Part shown: positions 47,983 to 56,249 of the stretch, one piece after another
Position numbering within the stretch: position 1 is the stretch's first letter
Layout: every line of letters begins with the position of its first letter
DNA from: Brachybacterium fresconis
GTDB taxonomy: Bacteria; Actinomycetota; Actinomycetes; Actinomycetales; Dermabacteraceae
Direction: 5' to 3'
Assembly: GCF_017876515.1 (NCBI RefSeq)
Contig: NZ_JAGIOC010000001.1
Span: 2,790,001-2,854,000, forward strand
DNA: 64,000 bases
The notes under the pieces: model-generated
Databases searched by the model: none
Told to the model about the DNA's origin: nothing
The model's input: the letters and a program-made list of their open reading frames with translations, nothing else
Program-made: the position numbers and the translations under genes

Positions 47983-49127
47983 CGAACCGGCGCCTGGGCG
48001 TCGCGGCGTCCGTCGCCGCGCTGAACATGCTGGCCTTCGCCGTGCTGGTCGCGGAGCAGGCCATCGAGTGGAGTGCCGAGGGCTCGGCGACCTCGCTGAT
48101 CTGGTGGGTCGGAGGGACGACCCTGGCCCTCGGGCTCGTGCTGGTGCTCGCGGTCCTGCTGCTCGCGGCCCTGGTGCGGTCATGGTGGCTCCGGCTCTGT
48201 GCCGGCGTGGGCCTCGCCGTGGTCCAGGCCCTGGTGCGGACCCTGCTGCTGCTGCCTGCCATCGCGGCCGACGGCGGCCCGCCGGGAGCCGTCGTGTGGG
48301 CCACGGGGATGACCGGCTATTCGGTGGCGCTCGGTGCCGGTCTCCTGGTGGGTGCGCTGCTGGTGCGCGAGGACCGGGAGCGGGCGCGTCGGGAGGCGGA
48401 GGAGGACCGGGCCCGGCAGGCGATCGCGGAGCTGGAGGGGGAGGAGCTGCGCGTGCGCCGGATGGTCGCGGACCGTCTGCACGGTGGCGTGCAGCATCGC
48501 CTGGTGGTCATCGCGAGCGGTCTGGACCGCGCCGCCGCCGAGCTCGAGGGCTCGGGCTCCGGGAGGTGGGCCCCGGCGCTGCGCGAATGGGCCGCAGACC
48601 TCGACGAGCTGCGGGAGGAGCAGGTGCGCTCCCTCAGCCACAGCCTGTTCCCCTCCGGTGCCGACCTCGGCACCTACGAGGCGATCCGCGCCCTGCTGGA
48701 CCGCCTGCCCACGAGCGTGGCCACCACGGTGGTCCTGGGCCCCCGGATGCGCGACCTCGTGCACGAGCACCGGTCGCCGCTGCCGCTGGTGGACCGCCTG
48801 GTGGTCGTGTATGCGGTCGAGGAGGCCGTCACCAATGCACTCAAGCACGGCGGGGCGGAGGCGGTCACGGTCACCATCGAGATCGCGCAGGACACCGAGG
48901 CCCTCTGGATGCTCGACGTGACCGTCGACGACGACGGTTCGGGTCTGCCGGCCGGGCCGACGGTCCTCTCCGGTCTCGCCCGGCACCGCTCCCGCGCGGA
49001 GGCTCGCGGCGGATCGCTCGAGCTCACGCGGTTGCCCGCCGGTGGTGCCCGCCTCCACCTCGTGCTGCCGTTCGTCCCCGAGACCGGTCAGCCCGTCGTC
49101 GCGGCATCCTCACCCGGGACCGGATAG
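47970..49127 (+). CDS. NarL-type sensor histidine kinase
   Basis: A 385-residue membrane kinase with four N-terminal helices (~10-30, 43-66, 70-92, 105-130) and little external sequence, so it probably senses in the membrane. The HisKA-3 histidine is in VADRLHGGVQHRL (~168). The ATPase has EEAVTNALKHGG (~288) and DDDGSGLPAG (~322). ATG at 47970 overlaps the regulator by 13 bp; a GTG at 47979 giving the usual 4-bp overlap is an equally good start. Its end overlaps the convergent beta-propeller gene by 40 bp. Confidence 0.88.
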   Translation: MAAVTNRRLGVAASVAALNMLAFAVLVAEQAIEWSAEGSATSLIWWVGGTTLALGLVLVLAVLLLAALVRSWWLRLCAGVGLAVVQALVRTLLLLPAIAADGGPPGAVVWATGMTGYSVALGAGLLVGALLVREDRERARREAEEDRARQAIAELEGEELRVRRMVADRLHGGVQHRLVVIASGLDRAAAELEGSGSGRWAPALREWAADLDELREEQVRSLSHSLFPSGADLGTYEAIRALLDRLPTSVATTVVLGPRMRDLVHEHRSPLPLVDRLVVVYAVEEAVTNALKHGGAEAVTVTIEIAQDTEALWMLDVTVDDDGSGLPAGPTVLSGLARHRSRAEARGGSLELTRLPAGGARLHLVLPFVPETGQPVVAASSPGTG

Positions 49128-50005
49128 TCGACGAAGGCGAAGGCCGAGCCGTCCGGTGCCCAGCTGGGGACGTTCATCGTCCCCTGGCCGCCGTGCAGCG
49201 AGACCAGCGTCGTCGGCTCCCGCCAGGCCCCCATCGTGACCAGCCGCAGCTGCACGGACCGGTTCTCGGGATGGCCGACGGTACCGGGTGGGAAGCTCAC
49301 ATAGCAGGTGACGTCCCCGGTGGGGGCGACGTGCGGGAACCAGTTGACCCGCTCGTCGGCCGTGAGCTGTTCGAGCCCGGTGCCGTCGGGACGGATCCGT
49401 GCCAGCTGGGCGTGGCCCGGCGTCGTGGAGAACTGCTCGGTGTTGAAGAGGATCCACTGCCCGTCGGGGGTGAAGGCGCTGCCGTCGGCCGGGCCGGGAT
49501 CGGTCGTCACCGCACGGTCCCCGCGACCGTCGGCCCCGATCAGGTGGATCCGGGCGGAGGCGGGGAGGTCTCCGCCCTGCGGCTCCAGGCGCACGTAGGC
49601 CAGCTGGGACCCGTCCGGGCTCACCCCGTGCAGGAAGTGCAGGGGGCCGTCCTCCTGCGTCACCCGATGGATCGGACCGCCGTCGAAGGGCACGTGCCAG
49701 ATGTGGTGGTCGCTGGCGGAGGCGAACACCCCGGTCCCGTCGGGCGCGAGCACGTGGTCGTTGTTCACCGGGGGCAGCCCCGGCGCGTCGAACGGCTCGG
49801 GCGGGACGGATCCGTCGGCCGGCAGGAACCACAGCCTCCCGTCCCCGTTGACCAGCAGGCGACCGTCGTCGGTCCAGTTCGGCGCCTCGTACAGGCGCTG
49901 GTCGGACTCGTGCACCGTGCGCACGGCACCGCTCGCGTGGTCCCAGATGCGGATCCGGGCGCGCTGGCCGGGCAGGAGGGTCCGCCAGGAGATGCTCTCG
50001 CTCAT
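49088..50005 (-). CDS. TolB-like beta-propeller protein
   Basis: A 305-residue protein made of WD40-like/PD40 repeats: APNWTDDGRLLVN, HVLAPDGTGVFAS, GVSPDGSQLAYVR, SAFTPDGQWILFN, PSWAPDGSAFAFV, about 45 residues apart. No signal peptide, so it is probably cytosolic. Relatives are oligogalacturonide lyase-like or TolB-type proteins; the substrate is unclear. It overlaps the end of the histidine kinase gene by 40 bp in convergent orientation. Confidence 0.8.
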   Translation of the reverse strand: MSESISWRTLLPGQRARIRIWDHASGAVRTVHESDQRLYEAPNWTDDGRLLVNGDGRLWFLPADGSVPPEPFDAPGLPPVNNDHVLAPDGTGVFASASDHHIWHVPFDGGPIHRVTQEDGPLHFLHGVSPDGSQLAYVRLEPQGGDLPASARIHLIGADGRGDRAVTTDPGPADGSAFTPDGQWILFNTEQFSTTPGHAQLARIRPDGTGLEQLTADERVNWFPHVAPTGDVTCYVSFPPGTVGHPENRSVQLRLVTMGAWREPTTLVSLHGGQGTMNVPSWAPDGSAFAFVDYPVPGEDAATTG

Positions 50006-50059
50006 GGGAGGAAGTCTGGCACGGCGGAAAATCCGTCGCGCTCGCCGCCGGAGCTCCGT

Positions 50060-51622
50060 TCAGGCCGTCTCGAGGATCAGGTCCGCCGCGCGCCAGGCGA
50101 GGGCGGTGACCGGTCCGTTGAGGTTGCCGGAGACCATGACCGGCAGGACCGAGGCATCCACGACACGGAGGCTCCCCACGCCGCGCACCCGCAGCCTCTC
50201 ATCGACGACGTCGTCCTCGCGCGGGCCCATCGCGGCGGTGCCGATCGCGTGGTACCCGGAGCCGCCCCTGGTCAGAGCGGCGTGCACGATCTCCTCGTCG
50301 GACCGCACCGCCGGGCCCGGCACCGTCTCGTGCGCGATGCGGGAGGCGATCGGTTCCGTGGCGAGCAGTCGGCGCAGCGTGGTCACGACGTCCGCGGTGA
50401 TCGACCGGTCGTGCTCGGTGGTCAGATGACCGGGGTCGATCGTCGGCGGCTGATCGGGGTCGGCGGAGGCGAGGTGCACGCTGCCGGTGCTGTCCGGCCG
50501 CAGCGGGTACCCGATGGCCATCAGCCCCGGTGCGTTCTCGACCCCGAGCTCCCGGCCCTGCTCGGGCGGCTGGATCGAGTACGGGGCGATCTGGAGCTGG
50601 GCGTCGGGGCGCTCGATCCCGGATCGGGTCCGGTAGAAGCCGATGACGTCGAAGGCCGGTGCCGCGAGCGGCCCGCCCCCGCGGCAGCGGTACTCCTCCA
50701 TTGCCTCGGCGAGGCCCTCCGACGTGCCGAGCAGTCGGTTGTACCCGAGATCCTCGGTGAGACGGACCTGCACGGTGACCACGCGGTGCTCCCGCATCCG
50801 CTCGCCGACGTGCGGGCTGTCGACCACCTGCTCGATCCCGGCGTCCTCCAGCGCGCGATGACCGCCGATGCCGGAGCGCTCCAGGATCCCGGGAGTCGCG
50901 ATCGCCCCGGCCGACAGGATCACCTCCCGGGCGGCGCGGTGGGCGATGCGGCGTTCGTCCTGCCGCCCTCTGACACCGATGGCGTGACCGTCGTGGACCA
51001 CGACCTCGTCGACGGCCGTGCGCAGGGAGAGGGTGAGGTTCGGCCGCTCGAGGACGGGGTGGAGGAATGCTGTGGAGGCGCTCGAGCGACGACCGTCGCG
51101 GATCGTGGCGCGCGTGTAGCCGATGCACTCGCCGGCGTGCTCGTCGGGGCGCGGAGCACGCTCCCATCCCAGCGCGGTCCCGGCGTCGAGCACGTCCTCG
51201 AGCAGCGGGTCGCCGTCGGCCGCCGAGGAGACGGCCAGATGCTTCTCGACCTCCCGGAAGGCGGAGATCATGCTGTTCCAGGACCAGGCGGGACCGCCGA
51301 CGGAGGCCACGTCGTCCCAGTCCGGGCGTTGCCCGCGGTTGTAGACCATGCCGTTGACGGAGCTGGACCCGCCGAGGGTCCGACCGCGCACCCAGTGCTC
51401 GACCCGGGCGTCCGGGCCGACGGGGCGTGTGGGGTAGTGCCAGGCGCGGGACGGGTCGCCGATCAGCTCGCCGAACCCGCGAGGCATGCCGATGCGGGGG
51501 TCGTCGTCGCGGTCCCCCGCCTCGATCAGCAGCACGGTGATCCGAGGATCCGCGGAGAGCCGATGGGCGAGCACGCATCCGGCCGTGCCACCGCCGACGA
51601 TGACGTAGTCGTAGGTCGTCAT
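50060..51622 (-). CDS. GMC-family oxidoreductase (choline-dehydrogenase-like)
   Basis: A 520-residue flavoprotein. FAD motif VIVGGGTAGCVLAHRLS (~7-23), GMC signature 1 in GRTLGGSSSVNGMVYNRG (~80), signature 2 in SAGAIATPGILERSGIG (~240), and C-terminal HAIGTAAMG (~455) with the active-site histidine, then ASVLPVMVSGNLNGPV. It fits the choline dehydrogenase/alcohol oxidase branch; substrate is unknown. It is preceded on the same strand by nothing and lies upstream of the beta-propeller gene (54 bp), possibly one operon. Confidence 0.88.
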   Translation of the reverse strand: MTTYDYVIVGGGTAGCVLAHRLSADPRITVLLIEAGDRDDDPRIGMPRGFGELIGDPSRAWHYPTRPVGPDARVEHWVRGRTLGGSSSVNGMVYNRGQRPDWDDVASVGGPAWSWNSMISAFREVEKHLAVSSAADGDPLLEDVLDAGTALGWERAPRPDEHAGECIGYTRATIRDGRRSSASTAFLHPVLERPNLTLSLRTAVDEVVVHDGHAIGVRGRQDERRIAHRAAREVILSAGAIATPGILERSGIGGHRALEDAGIEQVVDSPHVGERMREHRVVTVQVRLTEDLGYNRLLGTSEGLAEAMEEYRCRGGGPLAAPAFDVIGFYRTRSGIERPDAQLQIAPYSIQPPEQGRELGVENAPGLMAIGYPLRPDSTGSVHLASADPDQPPTIDPGHLTTEHDRSITADVVTTLRRLLATEPIASRIAHETVPGPAVRSDEEIVHAALTRGGSGYHAIGTAAMGPREDDVVDERLRVRGVGSLRVVDASVLPVMVSGNLNGPVTALAWRAADLILETA

Positions 51623-51842
51623 GGGCGGTCACCCTAGGGGAGGAGGCAGGACCCCGACCAGGGGTCGCACCCCGAAGAGAACCGGACGGCGTCGTACGGG
51701 GAACCGTACGCTCTGACCTGCATCAACGGTGACCCTTCGGTAACCGGATCCGTCGGCCATAGCGTCCCTCGGGCCGGATCGGGGCTCCAGGAGCCGTCCG
51801 GAGATCCGGTGACCCGAACCCTCGATGAGGAGTGAGCACGCG

Positions 51843-51984
51843 ATGGTCAACAACCAGACCGGCGGCGCGACCATGACCCTGTGCGAGGGTGCCGACGGGG
51901 ACGAACTGCATCGACCCGCGCTCCGCCCCCGCCACGGAGTTCCCGGATCTGACCCGGTTCAACTCGGTGAAGCTCGCGGCCTGA
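51843..51984 (+). pseudogene. Possible frameshifted short gene
   Basis: An ATG at 51843 with GAGGAG upstream starts MVNNQTGGATMTLCEG. In the next frame the sequence reads RVPTGTNCIDPRSAP and then FPDLTRFNSVKLAA before a TGA at 51982-51984, which looks more protein-like than the zero frame (Arg/Pro-rich). A single-base shift would join them into a ~46-residue product. It may be a decayed or mis-sequenced small gene. I do not recognise it. Confidence 0.35.
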
Positions 51985-52003
51985 CCGGCCGGTGCTCGCC
52001 AGG

Positions 52004-52039
52004 AGCGCGGCACCGTCGGTCCGCCGACGGTGCCGCGCT
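52004..52039. terminator. 16-bp perfect hairpin, bidirectional terminator
   Basis: Arms 52004-52019 (AGCGCGGCACCGTCGG) and 52024-52039 pair perfectly around the loop TCCG. It overlaps the last base of the leftward small membrane protein stop codon and follows the rightward short ORF, so it can end transcription from both sides. Confidence 0.7.
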
Positions 52040-52305
52040 CACCCCGCCGGTCCGCCGGCGATGAACATCACCACGACGAAGAACAGCACGATGACGCCGA
52101 GCGCCGTCCCGACGGCGGCCGGGAGCACCTTCGATGCCACCCCTGTGTCGTGGCGGCCGATGCCGATCATGCCGAGAACGACGGCGGCCGCCGCGACCGG
52201 GGCCGAGATGATGTCCCCGATGGCCGGGATCAGCAGGCACCCCACCGAGGCCAGGCCGAAGGTCAGGGACCAGTCTCCGGCGGAGTATCGCTTGGCCTCA
52301 TGCAT
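52039..52305 (-). CDS. Small two-helix membrane protein
   Basis: An 88-residue protein with two or three hydrophobic segments (LTFGLASVGCLLIPAIGDII, APVAAAAVVLGMIGIG, ALGVIVLFFVVVMFIAGG) and the GIGRHDTG linker, similar in style to DUF4190-type proteins. The ATG at 52305 lies 7 bases after the MerR gene stop; an ATG at 52332 overlapping that gene by 20 bases is an alternative. Probably co-transcribed with merR. Confidence 0.65.
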   Translation of the reverse strand: MHEAKRYSAGDWSLTFGLASVGCLLIPAIGDIISAPVAAAAVVLGMIGIGRHDTGVASKVLPAAVGTALGVIVLFFVVVMFIAGGPAG

Positions 52306-52312
52306 CGCCCCA

Positions 52313-52696
52313 TCATGCCCGGTCCTGCTCATCGATCACCTCATCGAGGATGTCGATCGTGTCCAGCTGCCGGGCGACCTCCTGCTGCAGACGGTCCCGA
52401 TAGCCGCGCAGCGCGGACACCAGGGCCCCGGTGCGGTGCTCCTCGGCGACCATGCCGGGCAGGACCGGCCGGATCTCGGTGCTCGTGAGCCCGGCGGCGA
52501 ACAGGCGCTGGACCAGGACCACGCGATCGACCGCCTCGTGGTCGTAGCGGCGGTGTCCCGCCGGGGTGCGCCGCGCCGACAGCAGCCCCTGCTCCTCGTA
52601 GTACCGCAGGGAACGGGGACTGACACCCGTGAGAGCCGCGAGGCCCCCGATGCTCAGCAGGGAATCGGCCCTCACATCCATGGCAGAGATCGACAT
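52313..52696 (-). CDS. MerR-family transcriptional regulator
   Basis: A 127-residue regulator. The winged helix-turn-helix is at ~12-80: LLSIGGLAALTGVSPRSLRYYEEQGLL, written as core GVSPRSLRYYEEQGLL, then RRYDHEAVDRVVLVQRL. The C-terminal half is a coiled coil (RGYRDRLQQEVARQLDTI). No conserved cysteines for metal or thiol sensing. It lies divergent from a Tat-exported FAD oxidoreductase, which is the likely target with itself. Confidence 0.85.
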   Translation of the reverse strand: MSISAMDVRADSLLSIGGLAALTGVSPRSLRYYEEQGLLSARRTPAGHRRYDHEAVDRVVLVQRLFAAGLTSTEIRPVLPGMVAEEHRTGALVSALRGYRDRLQQEVARQLDTIDILDEVIDEQDRA

Positions 52697-52746
52697 ACCT
52701 GCAGTGTAGGGAGCATCCTGACTGGATCTGCGGACCTTCTCATGCG

Positions 52747-52765
52747 TGTCAGATCGAGGCTGACA
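52747..52765. promoter_or_regulatory. Candidate MerR operator
   Basis: The inverted repeat TGTCAG-N7-CTGACA spans 19 bp in the spacer between the merR gene and the divergent FAD oxidoreductase. Length and symmetry suit a MerR-type operator. I could not assign -35/-10 elements around it with confidence. Confidence 0.5.
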
Positions 52766-53013
52766 GGAATCCACCGCGAAAATCCTTTGGCACCGTCGAT
52801 GCCACCTTGTACCGTCGCCCGGATCCACGGATCGTCGTCACGAGGAGTGATGTGCATGGACCCGGGGCCTCCGCTCCGGGCAGGACCCGCGCTCGACGCC
52901 GAGCGCCACCGGCCCAGCGCGCCGGCCGGATCCCTGATGCGCGCCCCAGATCACCCCGGCACCGCCCGGACGGAGTCCGCGCAGCGTGCCACGACGAGGA
53001 CGAGGTTCTCCCC

Positions 53014-54495
53014 ATGGCCATGAACGATCCGCACCTTCCCACCACGCCCCTGGAACGCCGCACCCTGCTCAGAGCGGGCGGGCTCCTCGGCGCCGCCGGC
53101 GTGACCGGCGCCGCCGCCTTCCACCCCGCACCCGCCCACGGCGAGGGCCCTCCCGCCCCATGGCTCCGGCCCGGCGACCCGGGCTACGAGGAGTCCCTGG
53201 CCCGGTTCAACATCTCGATCGATCACCACCCCGAGGCCGTCGTCCTCGCCCATCACTCGCACCACGTCCAGGAAGCGGTGCGCTACGCGGGGCGCCACGA
53301 CCTGCCCGTCGCCGTGATGGCGACCGGACACCAGGCCTCGGTCCCCTTCGACGGCGGGATCATGGTCAACACCGCGGCGATGGATCGCATCCGGATCGAC
53401 ACGCATGGCTCAGCCGCGACCGTCGGCCCCGGGGTGCGCTGGGGTGAGCTCGCCGAACGCGCGGCGCACCACGGTCTGGCTGGTCTGGCCGGATCCTCCG
53501 GCAGCGTCGGCGTCGTGGGGTACACCCTCGGCGGTGGGCTGAGCCCCGCCATCGGCCGCCTGCACGGCTACGCGGCCGATCACGTCTCCCGCCTGGAGAT
53601 CGTCACGGCCGACGGGGAGCTGCGCGAGGCGACGCCCGAGTGCGAGGAGGACCTCTTCTGGGCCGCTCGTGGCGGGAAGGGGAACTTCGGCATCGTGACC
53701 TCGATGGATTTCGGGCTCTTCCACGTGCCGACGCTGTACGCCGGTGCGCTCCTGTTCGCCGCCGAGGCCGCGGAGGACGTCCTGCCGGCGTGGCGGGACT
53801 GGGCCGCCCAGGCGCCGGAGGAGATCACGACGTCGGCCGCCTTCGTGCAGATGCCGCCGGATGCGCCGGTGCCCGAGCCGGCGCGCGGAAGGCTCGTGGT
53901 GAGCGTGCGGGTCTCCTACGACGGGGACGCCTCCGAGGGCGAGCGGCTGGTCGCCCCGCTGCGGGCGGCGGCCCCGGTGCTGGCGGACTCGGTCGCCGAG
54001 ATCCCGTTCACCGACTGGGAGCAGATCCACAGCGACCCGGCCGGCCCGATCCCGGCGTACGAACGGACCACACTGCTGGCCGAGCTGCCGGACGAGGCGA
54101 TCTCGGCGATGATCGCGCTGGCCGGAGCCGACTCGGGATCACCGATGAGCCTGGTCGAGGTGCGTCAGCTCGGTGGGGCGCTGGCCCGCGAGCCCGAGGT
54201 CTCCAATGCCGTCGGCCGTCGCGGCGCCGCGTTCACCTTCTTCACGATCGGCGTCGCACCGCCGGAGGAGGTCGAGGACGTGCGCGCCTACGGGGAGCGA
54301 CTGATCGGGTCGATGGAGGCCTGGAGCAACGGCGGCGCCTACGTCAACTTCCTCTCGAGCGACGAGTCGGATCCCGAAGACGTGCGCAGCGCCTACACCC
54401 CGAAGATCTACGAGCGCCTCGCGGAGGTGAAGTCCGAGGTGGACGGCGAGAACATGTTCCGCCTGACCCACAACATCCCGCCCGCCGACGGGTGA
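53014..54495 (+). CDS. Tat-exported FAD-binding (BBE-type) oxidoreductase
   Basis: A 493-residue flavoprotein. A twin-arginine signal (ERRTLLRAGGLLGAAGVTG, ~14-32) precedes AHGEG. The PCMH-type FAD domain has ATGHQAS (~108), the GVRWGELAERA strand and GSSGSVGVVGYTLGGGLSP (~165), where BBE enzymes bind FAD covalently through His and Cys; the histidine in TGHQ is kept but no cysteine stands at the usual GxCxxVG position (GSVGVVG instead). So it is probably singly linked. The end (EDVRSAYTPKIYERLAEVK) is a partial BBE segment. Divergent from merR. Confidence 0.85.
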   Translation: MAMNDPHLPTTPLERRTLLRAGGLLGAAGVTGAAAFHPAPAHGEGPPAPWLRPGDPGYEESLARFNISIDHHPEAVVLAHHSHHVQEAVRYAGRHDLPVAVMATGHQASVPFDGGIMVNTAAMDRIRIDTHGSAATVGPGVRWGELAERAAHHGLAGLAGSSGSVGVVGYTLGGGLSPAIGRLHGYAADHVSRLEIVTADGELREATPECEEDLFWAARGGKGNFGIVTSMDFGLFHVPTLYAGALLFAAEAAEDVLPAWRDWAAQAPEEITTSAAFVQMPPDAPVPEPARGRLVVSVRVSYDGDASEGERLVAPLRAAAPVLADSVAEIPFTDWEQIHSDPAGPIPAYERTTLLAELPDEAISAMIALAGADSGSPMSLVEVRQLGGALAREPEVSNAVGRRGAAFTFFTIGVAPPEEVEDVRAYGERLIGSMEAWSNGGAYVNFLSSDESDPEDVRSAYTPKIYERLAEVKSEVDGENMFRLTHNIPPADG

Positions 54496-54499
54496 GCGG

Positions 54500-54829
54500 T
54501 CACGCCAGCGGGTTGGGCTGGATCGGCAGGGCCTCGATGATCGGGTGGTCCTTGTCGATCACGCCCATCTTCGCGGCGCCGCCCGGCGAGCCCAGATCGT
54601 CGAAGAAATCGACGTTGGCCGTGTAGTACTCGGCCCACTGGTCCGGGGTGTCGTCCTCGTAGTAGATGGCCTCGACGGGGCAGACCGGCTCGCAGGCTCC
54701 GCAGTCCACGCATTCGTCGGGCTGGATGTAGAGCATCCGGTTTCCCTCGTAGATGCAGTCCACGGGGCACTCATCGATGCAGGCGCGGTCCTTGACGTCC
54801 ACGCAGGGCTGCGCGATCACATAGGTCAC
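54500..54829 (-). CDS. fdxA: 7Fe ferredoxin
   Basis: A 109-residue electron carrier. The first cluster motif is PCVDVKDRACIDECPVDC (~8-25), the second CVDCGACEPVCPVEAI (~39-54), giving one [3Fe-4S] and one [4Fe-4S]. The C-terminal extension (WAEYYTANVDFFDDLG) is usual for actinobacterial FdxA. GTG at 54829 with GGGAGGAGA upstream; the longer frame crosses the promoter. Promoter: TTGACC - 19 bases containing a SoxR palindrome - TACGTT. It is divergent from soxR. Confidence 0.95.
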   Translation of the reverse strand: MTYVIAQPCVDVKDRACIDECPVDCIYEGNRMLYIQPDECVDCGACEPVCPVEAIYYEDDTPDQWAEYYTANVDFFDDLGSPGGAAKMGVIDKDHPIIEALPIQPNPLA

Positions 54830-54858
54830 CAGGGTCTCCTCCCTTTTCGGGTACCAAG

Positions 54859-54889
54859 AACGTAAGATCTCAAGTGCACTTGAGGTCAA
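54859..54889 (-). promoter_or_regulatory. SoxR-controlled fdxA promoter
   Basis: On the minus strand: -35 TTGACC (54889-54884), 19-base spacer, -10 TACGTT (54864-54859). The spacer holds the perfect 16-bp palindrome CTCAAGTGCACTTGAG (54869-54884), a SoxR box. The over-long 19-bp spacer is characteristic of promoters activated by SoxR/MerR through DNA distortion. Confidence 0.85.
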
Positions 54890-54905
54890 GCTGAGGAGGT
54901 CGAGG

Positions 54906-55406
54906 GTGAGCGTGCCGCATGAGCCCGAGGAGCTGCTGACGATCGGCGAGATGCGCCGACGCACCGGCGTGGCCGCCTCCGCGCTGCGCTATTACGAGGA
55001 GCTCCAGCTCATCGCCGCGGTGCGCACCGGCGGCAATCAGCGGCGCTACGCCCGCCACATGCTGCGCCGGGTCTCGCTGATCTCCGTCGCGAAACGTCTG
55101 GGTGTGCCGCTGGCCGACGTGCAGCTCGCCTTCGCCGACGTGCCGATGGACACCACTCCCTCGCATGCGGACTGGCAGCGCGCCTCCCGTCGCTGGAAGG
55201 CGCAGCTGCAGGAGAGGCGGCGCGGGCTCGAGCGGCTCGAGGCCGAGCTCACCGGCTGCATCGGCTGCGGCTGCCTGTCGCTGAAGGCCTGCGCGCTGCT
55301 GAACCCGGACGACGCCCTCGCGGCGACCGGGGCCGGTCCGCGCCGGCTCGCGGACCTTCGCGAGGACGAGGGTCGCCAGGACGAGGACCGGGATGACGAG
55401 GTGTGA
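54906..55406 (+). CDS. soxR: Redox-sensitive transcriptional activator SoxR
   Basis: A 166-residue MerR-family regulator with a [2Fe-2S] sensor. DNA-binding part: TGVAASALRYYEELQLI and NQRRYARHMLRRV (~20-60). Dimer helix ~80-112. Cluster ligands: CIGCGCLSLKAC (~118-129), the exact C-x2-C-x-C-x5-C SoxR pattern. The C-terminal 25 residues are charged. GTG at 54906 with GAGGAGG upstream, only 22 bases beyond the SoxR palindrome, which suggests autoregulation. Its likely targets here are fdxA and sodA. Confidence 0.95.
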   Translation: MSVPHEPEELLTIGEMRRRTGVAASALRYYEELQLIAAVRTGGNQRRYARHMLRRVSLISVAKRLGVPLADVQLAFADVPMDTTPSHADWQRASRRWKAQLQERRRGLERLEAELTGCIGCGCLSLKACALLNPDDALAATGAGPRRLADLREDEGRQDEDRDDEV

Positions 55407-55415
55407 CCGAGTGGT

Positions 55416-55446
55416 TTGGCTTCAAGTGCACTTGAGGTCTTAGGCT
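55416..55446 (+). promoter_or_regulatory. SoxR-controlled sodA promoter
   Basis: -35 TTGGCT (55416-55421), 19-base spacer, -10 TAGGCT (55441-55446). The spacer begins with the perfect 14-bp palindrome TCAAGTGCACTTGA (55422-55435), the same core as in the fdxA promoter. The sodA ATG is about 30 bases further on. Confidence 0.82.
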
Positions 55447-55476
55447 CACGGTATCCACTCGACGAAAGGACTGATC

Positions 55477-56106
55477 ATGGCGGACTACACGCTTCCGGAT
55501 CTCGATTACGACTACGGGGCGCTGGCTCCCTCGATCTCGGGGAAGATCATGGAGCTGCATCACGACAAGCACCATGCGACCTATGTCAAGGGTGCGAACA
55601 CGGCGCTGGAGAAGCTGGCGGCGGCTCGGGAGTCCGAGGATTTCGGGGCGATCAACCAGTTCTCGAAGGATCTGGCGTTCAACCTCGGGGGGCACACGAA
55701 CCACTCGATCTTCTGGAAGAACCTCTCCCCGGAAGGTGGGGACAAGCCCACCGGTGAGCTGGCGGCGGCGATCGATGAGTTCTTCGGGTCCTTCGATGCC
55801 TTCCGCGCCCACTTCACGGCGGCGGCGCTGGGGATCCAGGGGTCGGGCTGGGCGATCCTGGCCTATGAGCCGATCGGCGGGAACCTGGTGATCGAGCAGT
55901 TCTACGATCAGCAGAACGGTGTGCCGGTGGCGACGATCCCGCTGTTCCAGCTGGACATGTGGGAGCACGCCTTCTACCTGGATTACCAGAACGTGAAGGC
56001 GGATTACGTCAAGGCGATCTGGAACATCGTGAACTGGGCCGACGTCCAGAAGCGGTTCGAGAGCGCCCGGAAGGTCGGTGCCTCGCTGGTGGCCCCCACC
56101 GCCTGA
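55477..56106 (+). CDS. sodA: Superoxide dismutase, Fe/Mn family
   Basis: A 209-residue enzyme that removes superoxide in the cytosol or outside the cell. Metal ligands: His in [13 protein letters not shown] (~28), His in [10 protein letters not shown] (~74), and Asp/His in [12 protein letters not shown] (~163-174). Length is normal. ATG at 55477 with GAAAGGA upstream. Transcribed from a SoxR-type promoter, so expression should rise with redox-cycling stress. Codon choice here looks a little different from neighbours (more third-position T), perhaps a highly expressed or acquired gene. Confidence 0.95.
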   Translation: MADYTLPDLDYDYGALAPSISGKIMELHHDKHHATYVKGANTALEKLAAARESEDFGAINQFSKDLAFNLGGHTNHSIFWKNLSPEGGDKPTGELAAAIDEFFGSFDAFRAHFTAAALGIQGSGWAILAYEPIGGNLVIEQFYDQQNGVPVATIPLFQLDMWEHAFYLDYQNVKADYVKAIWNIVNWADVQKRFESARKVGASLVAPTA

Positions 56107-56150
56107 GGCCCGCGTGCTGCGTGGCCGGTTCGTCCCGGCTGCGAACGTCC

Positions 56151-56183
56151 GAACGGCCGGTCCCCGAACGGGGCCGGCCGTTC
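56151..56183 (+). terminator. sodA terminator hairpin
   Basis: GAACGGCCGG pairs with CCGGCCGTTC and CCCC with GGGG around loop GAAC, with one bulged T: 14 bp in total, 45 bases after the sodA stop. Confidence 0.7.
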
Positions 56184-56249
56184 GCCGCGTCGGCAGCTGG
56201 ACGTCGTCGGCACGTCGTACCGGCATTCCGCGCGGACTACGATCATCCG

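Noticed and set aside
47699..51637. 1312-codon plus-strand frame over the two-component and GMC genes
   Set aside because: It is an artefact of high GC; real genes on both strands with clear motifs occupy the same DNA.
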